41,783 nt of DNA from Massilia alkalitolerans DSM 17462 (lineage in GTDB: Bacteria > Pseudomonadota > Gammaproteobacteria > Burkholderiales > Burkholderiaceae_D): positions 1-41,783 of the forward strand of contig NZ_KE386582.1 of the NCBI RefSeq assembly GCF_000427785.1, written 5' to 3'. A program made the translations under genes and the position numbers. Below, piece by piece: positions 33,666 to 40,404 of the stretch. Below the pieces are notes generated by a model. The model saw only the letters and a list, made by a program, of their open reading frames with translations. It searched no databases and was not told the DNA's origin. Positions within the stretch are counted from its first letter, which is position 1, and every line of letters begins with the position of its first letter.

Positions 33666-34405
33666 AACAGGCTCCGTGCGTTGTCGTGCAAGGCACTGTA
33701 TTCCTGCGGCGTGCCGGCGAAGTGCACCTCGTGCGCACCGGTCTGGTGGTACATGATGCGCTTGCCCGATGAGATCAGCTGGTTGTACAGGGGCGCGACG
33801 TAGAGTTCGCCCCATTGGCGCAGGTAGCGGCCGCCATCGCCGAGGGCATGCTCGCAGCTGGCGCCGAAATCGGCGGCGCGCGCGAAGTAGTACAGCCCGG
33901 TGCTGCACAGCGGAGAGACGCGGCGCTTTTCGGTAGTCTCGGCAACCAGGGGGCAGAGCGAGGTGGCGGGGCGCACGAAGGACCAGTGCGCGCCCTCGCC
34001 GGCGAACACTTCCAGGTAGCCGTCGCTCGACTCCATGGCCTCGGGGAAGCGGTAATGCGGCCGGATGGTGTCGATGTTGAAGATGAGCAGGGCCTCGTTG
34101 CCGCCGGCGCCGGCAGCGTCCAGGCCGCGCAGCACGGTTTCGGCCTGGCCGCGCGTGCTCTCGCCGAGGCCGACCGCAAGGTAGTTGTCCAGGCCCAGCC
34201 TGTCGCATTCGCGCGCGATGAAGTCGTCGGCGCCGAAGGCATGGCGGTGGACGAACACGAAGCGCTCGCTGCCGAAGTAGTGTTCGAACGAGCGCAGGCA
34301 GCAGCCGAACAGCGTCTGCCCGTCGAGCGGCAGTTCGTACTTGGGGCGGGAATAGCCGGCGTCAAAGAAGCGGCGGCTCATTCCCGCCATCGGAATCACG
34401 ATCAT
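33662..34405 (-). CDS. Sugar-phosphate nucleotidyltransferase-like protein
   Basis: A 247-residue protein with an NTP_transferase fold. 'MIVIPMAGMSRRFFDAGYSRPKYELPLDGQTLF' gives the nucleotide-binding G-x-S-x-R-F loop and the K-x-x-L-P-L-D-G element. 'LLIFNIDTIRPHYRFPEAM' holds the metal-binding Asp, and 'STGLYYFARAADF' resembles the sugar-binding loop of such enzymes. It probably activates a sugar or alditol phosphate with CTP, UTP or another NTP; the substrate is unknown. Its start lies 44 bp inside the 3' end of the preceding fusion gene, and its stop overlaps the next start. Confidence 0.8.
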   Translation of the reverse strand: MIVIPMAGMSRRFFDAGYSRPKYELPLDGQTLFGCCLRSFEHYFGSERFVFVHRHAFGADDFIARECDRLGLDNYLAVGLGESTRGQAETVLRGLDAAGAGGNEALLIFNIDTIRPHYRFPEAMESSDGYLEVFAGEGAHWSFVRPATSLCPLVAETTEKRRVSPLCSTGLYYFARAADFGASCEHALGDGGRYLRQWGELYVAPLYNQLISSGKRIMYHQTGAHEVHFAGTPQEYSALHDNARSLF

Positions 34406-36143
34406 GCGCTCTCCATTCGAGGTAAACGCGGATGGCATTGGCCAGCAGGGCGCGCTGGCGTAGCGGGGCGTCGGCGTGCAGCGGCAGCATCGACAGGAAC
34501 AGCAGCACCATGACCGGGTAGCAATCCCATGCGGTGGGCAGGCGGCCGGCGAAGGGCGTGGCCAGGAACAGCTCGCGGATCGGCCCGGTGCGCTGCGCCA
34601 GGACCCGGAAGCGCAGCGCGTGGCCGGGAGGCAGCCCATGCAGGGCTGAGCCGGTCGAGGAGCGCACCGGCGAGAGCGGCGACGCGCCCGCCTGGAGGCG
34701 CGTGCGGCCCTTGCCTTGCCCGTCCAGCTCCCCGCTCAGCTGCAGGTTCCGCGGTTCACCGAACTGTGCGCTGCCCGCACTGCTCATCTGCATGCCCAGG
34801 CGCTCGTCCTGTTCGTCGCCATGCCGGGCGTCTTCTTCCAGCACGAAGTGCCCGGCCACGATGTGGTCGTACAGCCCGAGCACCGAATGGGCGAGCTTGC
34901 CGATGTCGTAGCGCAGGTCGCCGAAGCGGGAGGGGCGGCCGCTGGCATCGGTCCCGCGCGGGTCGATGGTCTTGACGCGGCCGGCGCGAAAGTCGAACAG
35001 GATATTGCTGAAGCAGAAGTCGCCGTGCAGGAAGCTCGGTTCGGGAGGGCCGGCGTCGACCGCGGCGCTGGCCTGTTCGGCGATGACGCGCAGCGAGGGC
35101 GTGCGTACGCCGTTGAGGGCCCAGCCGGCGTCGAGGTCGCACCCGGCCGTGCTGGCATAGGCCTCGAGCCGCGACAGGGTCTTGTCGCGGTAGGCCTGGC
35201 GGATGGCGTCGAGCGGCGGCGGCTGTTCCAGCGGGACCGCCCGCGCGGTGCGCAGGAAGGCATCGGCGGCACGGAAGATGCGTGCCCAGACCCGCTCCGG
35301 CAGGCGTCCGAAGACGTAGAGCTCGTTCAGGGCGGCCAGGTGCAGGTATTCGAGCTGGTAGCCGCAGCCGCAGCCCTCGTCGGTGCGCCCGATGTAGGGC
35401 GCCAGGAAGGGCTTGACGGAGCGCGGCGCCCGTTCGAACCATTCGGCCTCGGCCGCGATCTTGCCGCTGTCGTCCCCGGTCTTGGTGACCACGCCGTCGG
35501 ACACGCGCAACTGGTTGAAGTGGCGCTGGGTGGTGACGGTGCGCTTGGAATCGAAATAGGTGTGCACGTGGCCGAAATCGAGCCAGCGCGCGACCGGCCA
35601 GTGGTCCAGGCCGACCTGGCGCTCGTAGGCGACGACCGAGGCGATGAAATCTCCCCCTTCGGCCAGCAGTTCGCGCAGCCGCGCCGGATCGGAAAACGCG
35701 AACATGCCGGTCCAGATGCCGCCCGGCTGGCCGTGCCTGGGCACTTCGTGGTACCAGTCGTAGTACTCGTCGGTCTGGCCCACCGCCAGCCAGTCGCTGC
35801 CGCTGCGCGGCGGGTCGTCGATCAGGGTGTCGCCGTACAGGATTTCGATCGGCCCGCCGACGCCGTGCGTGGAGAGGAAGTCGTGCACTGCCCAGCCCAG
35901 CGCCGCGCCGGTTTCGGTACGGTAGAGCGTGATGCCGCAGGCTTGCAGGCAGGCGGCATCGGCCTCGTCGAGTGCGAAGTCGCCCGGCACCGTCATGACC
36001 ACCTGCGCATGGCGGGCGCCATGGCGCTGCGCCTGGTAGGTGAACAGCCGCCGGTTGCCCACGGGAAGAAAGGCGGGCGGAATGCGGCCGAACTCGGCGT
36101 ACAACTCGCTGTCGACGTAGGCGCCGGAAGTAATGAGCAGCAT
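34362..36143 (-). CDS. Fusion protein: nucleotidyltransferase-like domain plus aminoglycoside-phosphotransferase-type kinase
   Basis: A 593-residue two-part protein. Residues about 1-235 resemble a sugar nucleotidyltransferase core ('MLLITSGAYVDSELYAEFG', 'PPAFLPVGNRRLFTYQ', 'IEILYGDTLIDDPP'), but the normal G-x-G-x-R loop is missing, so this half may be a degenerate or divergent transferase. Residues about 250-500 form a choline/aminoglycoside-kinase fold with the catalytic loop 'LHGDFCFSNILFD' (His373-Asp375) and the metal site 'IDPRG'. A low-complexity insertion follows at about 470-520, then 'FLSMLPLHADAPLRQRALL'. It sits directly after the HAD gene (TAAATG) and overlaps the next nucleotidyltransferase gene. 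The three probably act on one phosphorylated metabolite. Confidence 0.82.
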   Translation of the reverse strand: MLLITSGAYVDSELYAEFGRIPPAFLPVGNRRLFTYQAQRHGARHAQVVMTVPGDFALDEADAACLQACGITLYRTETGAALGWAVHDFLSTHGVGGPIEILYGDTLIDDPPRSGSDWLAVGQTDEYYDWYHEVPRHGQPGGIWTGMFAFSDPARLRELLAEGGDFIASVVAYERQVGLDHWPVARWLDFGHVHTYFDSKRTVTTQRHFNQLRVSDGVVTKTGDDSGKIAAEAEWFERAPRSVKPFLAPYIGRTDEGCGCGYQLEYLHLAALNELYVFGRLPERVWARIFRAADAFLRTARAVPLEQPPPLDAIRQAYRDKTLSRLEAYASTAGCDLDAGWALNGVRTPSLRVIAEQASAAVDAGPPEPSFLHGDFCFSNILFDFRAGRVKTIDPRGTDASGRPSRFGDLRYDIGKLAHSVLGLYDHIVAGHFVLEEDARHGDEQDERLGMQMSSAGSAQFGEPRNLQLSGELDGQGKGRTRLQAGASPLSPVRSSTGSALHGLPPGHALRFRVLAQRTGPIRELFLATPFAGRLPTAWDCYPVMVLLFLSMLPLHADAPLRQRALLANAIRVYLEWRAHDRDSDGGNEPPLL

Positions 36144-36524
36144 TTATGCCTCGCGCCGTTCGTCCGCCAGCAGGGCCGAGATGTCGGCGAGGGAATAGCG
36201 CAGGAATTCCGACGGCCGCACGGCCTTGTCGTCGACGTAGAAGCCTTGCGTGCCACACCACGGCTTGCCGACGTGGAGCTCGTCGCAGGGCACGCCATGG
36301 CGTGACAGCCATTCGACGATGAGGGGCAGCGTGTGCAGGTTGATCTTGCCGACGTTGCCGCTGTAGGTGCGCACGTTGCGGCTGGTGTTGATCACGATGT
36401 CGAAGCCGTCGCGCTGGTAGTCGCGCAGGCGGGCGATCAGGGCCAGGTTGGGAAGCGCATGCGCATAGCCCGCTTCTGTGCAGTAGGCGATGGTGTCGTC
36501 GAGGTCGATGATCAGGCGTTTCAT
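36144..36524 (-). CDS. HAD-like phosphatase, capsule-biosynthesis type
   Basis: A 126-residue small HAD-superfamily hydrolase. The nucleophile motif I is 'IIDLDDTIAY' (D8-x-D10), motif II is 'VINTSRN', and 'KPWCGTQGFYVDDKAVRP' gives the motif III Lys and motif IV acidic pair. The C0 small size and 'RTYSGNVGKINLHTLPLIVEWL' match a group annotated as capsular biosynthesis proteins in Campylobacter and Haemophilus loci, as I recall. It presumably dephosphorylates a sugar or polyol phosphate. I chose the ATG at 36524 (MKRLIIDLDDT); an upstream in-frame ATG at 36590 adds unconserved residues. Confidence 0.85.
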   Translation of the reverse strand: MKRLIIDLDDTIAYCTEAGYAHALPNLALIARLRDYQRDGFDIVINTSRNVRTYSGNVGKINLHTLPLIVEWLSRHGVPCDELHVGKPWCGTQGFYVDDKAVRPSEFLRYSLADISALLADERREA

Positions 36525-36596
36525 GCGACCAGAATAGGCGGGGCCGGAAGCGGATTGATGATCCATGTCTATCGTGCGCACGGTGCCCACAAGCGC

Positions 36597-37316
36597 TCAC
36601 AGGAGGTTGGCGTCGACTTCGCACAAGAGCCCGTGTTCGAGCCGGAAGAAGCGGCGGCAGTGGCGCTTGAGGGCCGCGATGTCGTGCGAGGCGAACACGA
36701 AGATGCGCACCGAGGAGATCAATGCTTCCATGCGGGTGGCGGCCTTGAGCTGGAACTCGGCGTCGCCGGCGCCGAAGATCTCGTCGACCAGCAGGATGTC
36801 CGGACTGGTCGAGGTGGCCACCGCGAACATCAGGCGCGTGGCCATGCCGGCCGAATAGGTGCGCACCGGCAGGTGCAGGAAGGGGCCGAGCTGGGTGAAT
36901 TCCTCGATGTCGGGCAGGCGCGCGGCGATCTCGCGCTTGCCGATCCCGAGCAGCATCGCCATGCGCCGGATGTTTTCGTAACCGCTCAGTTCGCTTTCCA
37001 TGCCGGCCCCCAGCTCGAACACGGTGGCCACCCGGCCCTCGCGCAGCACGCTGCCGGACGAGGGGCAGTACACCCCGGCCATGGTGCGCAGCAGGGTGCT
37101 CTTGCCGGCGCCGTTGTGGCCCAGCAGCCCGACGCTGTCGCCGTCGCGCAGCCGGAAGCTGGCGTCGCGTAGCGCGGTGACAAGCTGGATGCCGCTTCCC
37201 TCGGATTCGATGCGCCCGCCCGTCGAGACCCGCATCAGGTGCCGGCGCAGGGACTTGGCGCGTACGTCGTAGACCGGATACTGGACCGTCACGCGGTCGA
37301 ATTCGAGGCGCGCCAT
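36597..37316 (-). CDS. ABC transporter ATPase for polysaccharide export (Wzt/KpsT-like)
   Basis: The 239-residue ATPase of an ABC-2 polysaccharide exporter. Walker A 'GLLGHNGAGKSTLLR', signature 'RTYSAGMATRLMF' (SAGM variant typical of KpsT/Wzt), Walker B 'DILLVDEIFGAGD' and H-loop 'FASHDI' are all intact. It ends just after the ATPase domain, without the C-terminal carbohydrate-binding domain that lets Wzt recognise capped O-antigen, so export is probably not gated by a terminal cap. It starts 2 bp after the permease stop and is the second gene of the run. Confidence 0.93.
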   Translation of the reverse strand: MARLEFDRVTVQYPVYDVRAKSLRRHLMRVSTGGRIESEGSGIQLVTALRDASFRLRDGDSVGLLGHNGAGKSTLLRTMAGVYCPSSGSVLREGRVATVFELGAGMESELSGYENIRRMAMLLGIGKREIAARLPDIEEFTQLGPFLHLPVRTYSAGMATRLMFAVATSTSPDILLVDEIFGAGDAEFQLKAATRMEALISSVRIFVFASHDIAALKRHCRRFFRLEHGLLCEVDANLL

Positions 37317-37318
37317 GG

Positions 37319-38149
37319 TCAGATCCAGTAGGCGATGCGGTTGCGCTTGGCGTTGAACAGCCACAGGGTGAGGATCCAGCCGCCCAGGCACAGCAAGGCA
37401 TTGGTCAGCACCACGAAGCCGGGCGGCGCCGCGCCCAGCAGCGGATAGCGCATCAGCTCGATCAGGTGGCTGAACGGATTGAACCAGATGAACTCCGCGC
37501 TGAAGGGCAGGTAGTCGGGCCGGTAGAACACCGGGCTGAGGAACATCAGCAGCGGCATGGCGGCGGCCAGTACGTATTCGAGGTCGCGGAAGCGCGCGCC
37601 AAGCATGCTGAGCAGCAGCGCCAGCCACAGCAGGTTGGCCGCCACCAGCAGCAGGCAGGGCAGGGCCAGCAGGGTATAGCGCGTGACGGGCACGTCGAAC
37701 ATCAGCACGACCGCGAGCAGCACCGGCAGGTTGTGCGCGAAGTTGATCAGGTGCTTGAGCACCATCTGGATGGGCGGCATCGACAATGGCATGCTGATGT
37801 TGCGGATCAGCGCCGCCTGCCGCCAGTAGGTGGTGCTGGATTCGAGGATACAGCCGCTGAGTAGTTGCCACAGGATCAGGCCGCAGGTGAGCGAAGGCAC
37901 GAAGCTGGCGCGCTCCATGCGCAGCAGCTCGCTCCAGACGAGGCCGAGGCCGAGCGTGCCGGCGGCGGTGCCGAGCGTCATCCAGAACGGGCCGAGCACG
38001 CTGCGCCGGTAGCGCGCGCGCAGGTCGCTGGCCGCGATGAAGGCGATCACGTGCAGCAGCCCCCAGGCGTGGCGCAGGTCGGCCAGGGCAGGACCGCCCA
38101 GGACCTTGCGCACGCTGCCGTTCATGGTGGTCGTGGCGGTGGTTGACAT
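37319..38149 (-). CDS. ABC-2 type polysaccharide export permease (Wzm/KpsM-like)
   Basis: A 276-residue inner-membrane permease with six predicted helices (about 35-55, 65-85, 110-135, 150-190 and 215-265). 'ASDLRARYRRSVLGPFWMTLGT' is the amphipathic coupling-helix signature of the KpsM/Wzm family and 'NPFSHLIELMRYPLL' is the conserved segment before the last helices. It works with the adjacent ATPase to move a lipid-linked glycan across the inner membrane. As first gene of the run its promoter should lie in the 132 bp shared with the divergent methyltransferase gene. MNGSVRK at 38125 is an alternative start. Confidence 0.93.
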   Translation of the reverse strand: MSTTATTTMNGSVRKVLGGPALADLRHAWGLLHVIAFIAASDLRARYRRSVLGPFWMTLGTAAGTLGLGLVWSELLRMERASFVPSLTCGLILWQLLSGCILESSTTYWRQAALIRNISMPLSMPPIQMVLKHLINFAHNLPVLLAVVLMFDVPVTRYTLLALPCLLLVAANLLWLALLLSMLGARFRDLEYVLAAAMPLLMFLSPVFYRPDYLPFSAEFIWFNPFSHLIELMRYPLLGAAPPGFVVLTNALLCLGGWILTLWLFNAKRNRIAYWI

Positions 38150-38281
38150 GATGGGCGATTCTGGCCCGCCGTGTCCCCATGCGCCTGATCTTGCGCAATC
38201 GGGCGCGATACCGATGCAACTGCCGATCCTGTCATGCCGTCTGAATCTTCATGTGGCCGCGGGCCGGTTCCGGAGACGTCG

Positions 38282-39130
38282 ATGGACAATTTTCTCAAGC
38301 AGTATGCGCGCATGCAAAAGACTTTCTATGACGACTCGCCCGCGGATGTCGAGGAGATCGTCGGCAACTACGACTACCACGAGAACTTTCCCTACGAGAC
38401 CCACCTGCTGCACCTGTACGGCGACATCCGCAAGCCCGTGCTGGCCGACCCGCAATCGGCACGCGGCTTCGAGATCGGCTGCGGCGAAGGCCGCATGGTG
38501 CGGCGCATGTCGCGCCTGCTGGGCCAGGTCGACGGCGCCGACATCTCCAAAAAGATGGTGCGGGCGGCGCGCTCCCGCACCCCGAATTCCGAGATCTTCC
38601 TGAGCAGCGGCACCGACTGCGGCGAGGCCCCGTCCGGCGCCTACGATTTCGCCTACTGCGCCATCTCGATGCAGCACATCTGCGTGTACGACACGCGCGC
38701 CCGCATCCTCGACGACATCGTGCGCATCCTGCGTCCCGACGGCTGCGCCACGCTGCAGTTCTTCTTCTCGCGCTACTACCCCTATTGCCGCACCGCACCG
38801 CCGCCCATCAACGAGGCCTTCCTGGTCGACATCCACCACATCGACCGCCTGCACGCGCGCTGGACCGAGAACCGCTGGGACGCGGCCGGCACCAACAGCG
38901 CCTGCGACGTCGCCTTCGGCACCGACGACATCCCGCGCGTGCTGGAAGACTTCGGCCGCTGGTTCCGCCAGGCCGACGTCTGGTTCCACGACATCTCGCT
39001 GGGACGGCCGGACGGGCGCGGCGGCGGGCGCGAGCGCGTCCTGCCCGAGGTCCATCCCAACTGCCATGGATGGGACGACGCCTGGTTCACGCACATGGCC
39101 TTTTTCCACCTGCGCGGGCCGAAAAAATGA
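38282..39130 (+). CDS. Class I SAM-dependent methyltransferase
   Basis: A 282-residue methyltransferase with the Rossmann SAM site 'GFEIGCGEGRMVRRMSRLL' (motif I), the acidic 'VDGADISKKMVRAAR' and 'YDFAYCAISMQHI' (motif IV). 'RILRPDGCATLQFFFSRY' follows as in glycan- and small-molecule methylases. GGAG lies 6 nt before the ATG at 38282. It is divergent from the export genes and overlaps the following GT2 gene (ATGA), so it likely methylates a sugar residue or the chain end of the same polysaccharide. Chain-end methylation would be one way to fix chain length, but this is inference. Confidence 0.88.
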   Translation: MDNFLKQYARMQKTFYDDSPADVEEIVGNYDYHENFPYETHLLHLYGDIRKPVLADPQSARGFEIGCGEGRMVRRMSRLLGQVDGADISKKMVRAARSRTPNSEIFLSSGTDCGEAPSGAYDFAYCAISMQHICVYDTRARILDDIVRILRPDGCATLQFFFSRYYPYCRTAPPPINEAFLVDIHHIDRLHARWTENRWDAAGTNSACDVAFGTDDIPRVLEDFGRWFRQADVWFHDISLGRPDGRGGGRERVLPEVHPNCHGWDDAWFTHMAFFHLRGPKK

Positions 39131-40008
39131 CGCGGGCGCCGGTCCTGGCCAGCTGCTCGGTGGTGGCGTACGCCAATCCCCCCGAGCAGATCGAGCGCCT
39201 GCTGCGCGGGGTGAGCGGCAGCTGGCCGCGGCTGCTGACCTACCTGATCGAGAACTCCCCCGAAGACAGCCTGCGCAGCCTGGCGCCGCGCTACCAGGCC
39301 CTGTACTGGCACCAGCCGGACAATCCGGGCTTCGGCCGTTCGCACAACCGGGCGATGCGCGCCGCGATGGAGGCCGGCAGCCGCTACCACTTCGTCCTCA
39401 ATCCCGATATGTATTTTTCTGAAGACAGCTTTCCGCGCCTGCTGGCCTACATGGAAAGCCAGGCCGACGTGGCCATGCTGTCCCCGCGCATCTGCTTTCC
39501 CGATGGCCGCCTGCAGCCGCTGTGCAAGCTCCTGCCGGCGCCGATCGGCCTGGCGACGCGGCGCTTCCTGCCCTGGCTGCACCGGCGCACGGGAGTCCAG
39601 CGCGACTACGAGATGCATGCGAGCGGTTACGACCGCATCATGGACGTGCCGGTCCTGTCCGGATGCTTCATGCTGATCCGCACCGATGCGCTGGCCAGGG
39701 CGGGGCTGTTCGACGAACGTTTCTTCCTGTATTTCGAGGACGTCGACCTGTCGCGGCGGCTGGCCCGTGTCGGACGCACGGTGTTCTATCCGCTCGTGAC
39801 GGTGATGCACGAATATGGCCGCGGCTCCTACCGTGACTGGCGGCTGCTGTGCCATCACAGCGCTTCCGCGGTGCGCTACTTCAACAAATGGGGCTGGTGG
39901 TTCGACGAGGAGCGAGAGCGCGTCAATGCCCGCGCGCTAGGCAGTATCCTGCTCGAGAAGGAAAGAACGGGGATCGAAGCTGCCACGAACAACCCGCCGG
40001 TAACGTGA
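39127..40008 (+). CDS. Glycosyltransferase family 2 (rhamnosyltransferase-like)
   Basis: A 293-residue GT2 enzyme. 'SVVAYANPPEQIERLLRGV' opens the nucleotide-sugar fold; 'NPGFGRSHNRAMRAAM' and 'HFVLNPDMYFSEDSF' are hallmarks of the WbbL/rhamnosyltransferase type, with NPD replacing the usual DXD. 'GCFMLIRTDALARAGLFDERFFLYFEDVDLSRRLA' is the acceptor/base block with the conserved ED-D. Its start overlaps the methyltransferase stop by 4 bp. It probably adds a sugar such as rhamnose to the same glycan; donor not determined. Confidence 0.9.
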   Translation: MTRAPVLASCSVVAYANPPEQIERLLRGVSGSWPRLLTYLIENSPEDSLRSLAPRYQALYWHQPDNPGFGRSHNRAMRAAMEAGSRYHFVLNPDMYFSEDSFPRLLAYMESQADVAMLSPRICFPDGRLQPLCKLLPAPIGLATRRFLPWLHRRTGVQRDYEMHASGYDRIMDVPVLSGCFMLIRTDALARAGLFDERFFLYFEDVDLSRRLARVGRTVFYPLVTVMHEYGRGSYRDWRLLCHHSASAVRYFNKWGWWFDEERERVNARALGSILLEKERTGIEAATNNPPVT

Positions 40009-40404
40009 CCGGATCGCGCGTCGATGGCCGTCATCCATGCGCTGGCTGTGGCATCCAGCAGCATGCCGAGACTACCCCGGTCTCCACCAACAACCCTTCG
40101 CTTGTAGAAAAAATGTCTGCAGCACTTATGCTGGTGGCATAACCTTGTTGCCGTTCGGATACATTCTCCATTGAGCAATTGCTAATTTGCAACGTCTGAC
40201 ATAGTCTCGCGAGACTGCGCGCCGGTTACAAAAAAAGACAAACTGCGCAGGTGAGAGAACCTAACGACCTGAAGAGACCCATGTCGCTCCGCGCGACAGG
40301 GCTTGTTCCGTCCTGCTCGATCGGGATGGAGGCATGTCACACGTGTTTCTGCGCCTGCCGGACGTCGCCGGCGTACCAATGCCCAGCACTGAAAGACGAA
40401 TGCC
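40009..40404. other. Intergenic region before the terminal lipoprotein (396 bp)
   Basis: Between the GT2 stop and the lipoprotein start. It holds a weak hairpin TTATGC-TGGTG-GCATAA (40126-40142), the palindromes AGCAATTGCT (40174-40183) and AGTCTCGCGAGACT (40203-40216), and an A-rich patch near 40231. The 5' half is AT-richer than the genes. I compared it by eye with c-di-GMP and glycine riboswitches and saw no match. No convincing gene was seen. Confidence 0.5.
40203..40216. promoter_or_regulatory. 14-bp perfect palindrome, candidate operator
   Basis: AGTCTCGCGAGACT is fully self-complementary and lies about 190 bp upstream of the lipoprotein gene, beside an AT-rich stretch that could contain a promoter. 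The regulator is unknown. Confidence 0.3.

Noticed and set aside
34362..34405. Frameshift between the fusion gene and the following nucleotidyltransferase
   Set aside because: The 44-bp overlap looked like a broken single gene, but the downstream frame has its own complete N-terminus (MIVIPMAGMS) and the upstream frame keeps a family-like end (LSMLPLHADAP...) before the overlap.
40006..40144. Short GTG-started frame after the GT2 gene
   Set aside because: Forty-five codons with no ribosome site and no recognisable features; more likely chance.
40220..40400. c-di-GMP or glycine riboswitch before the terminal lipoprotein
   Set aside because: The region has some GA-rich stretches, but I could not place the conserved cores of either aptamer or a paired P1 stem.
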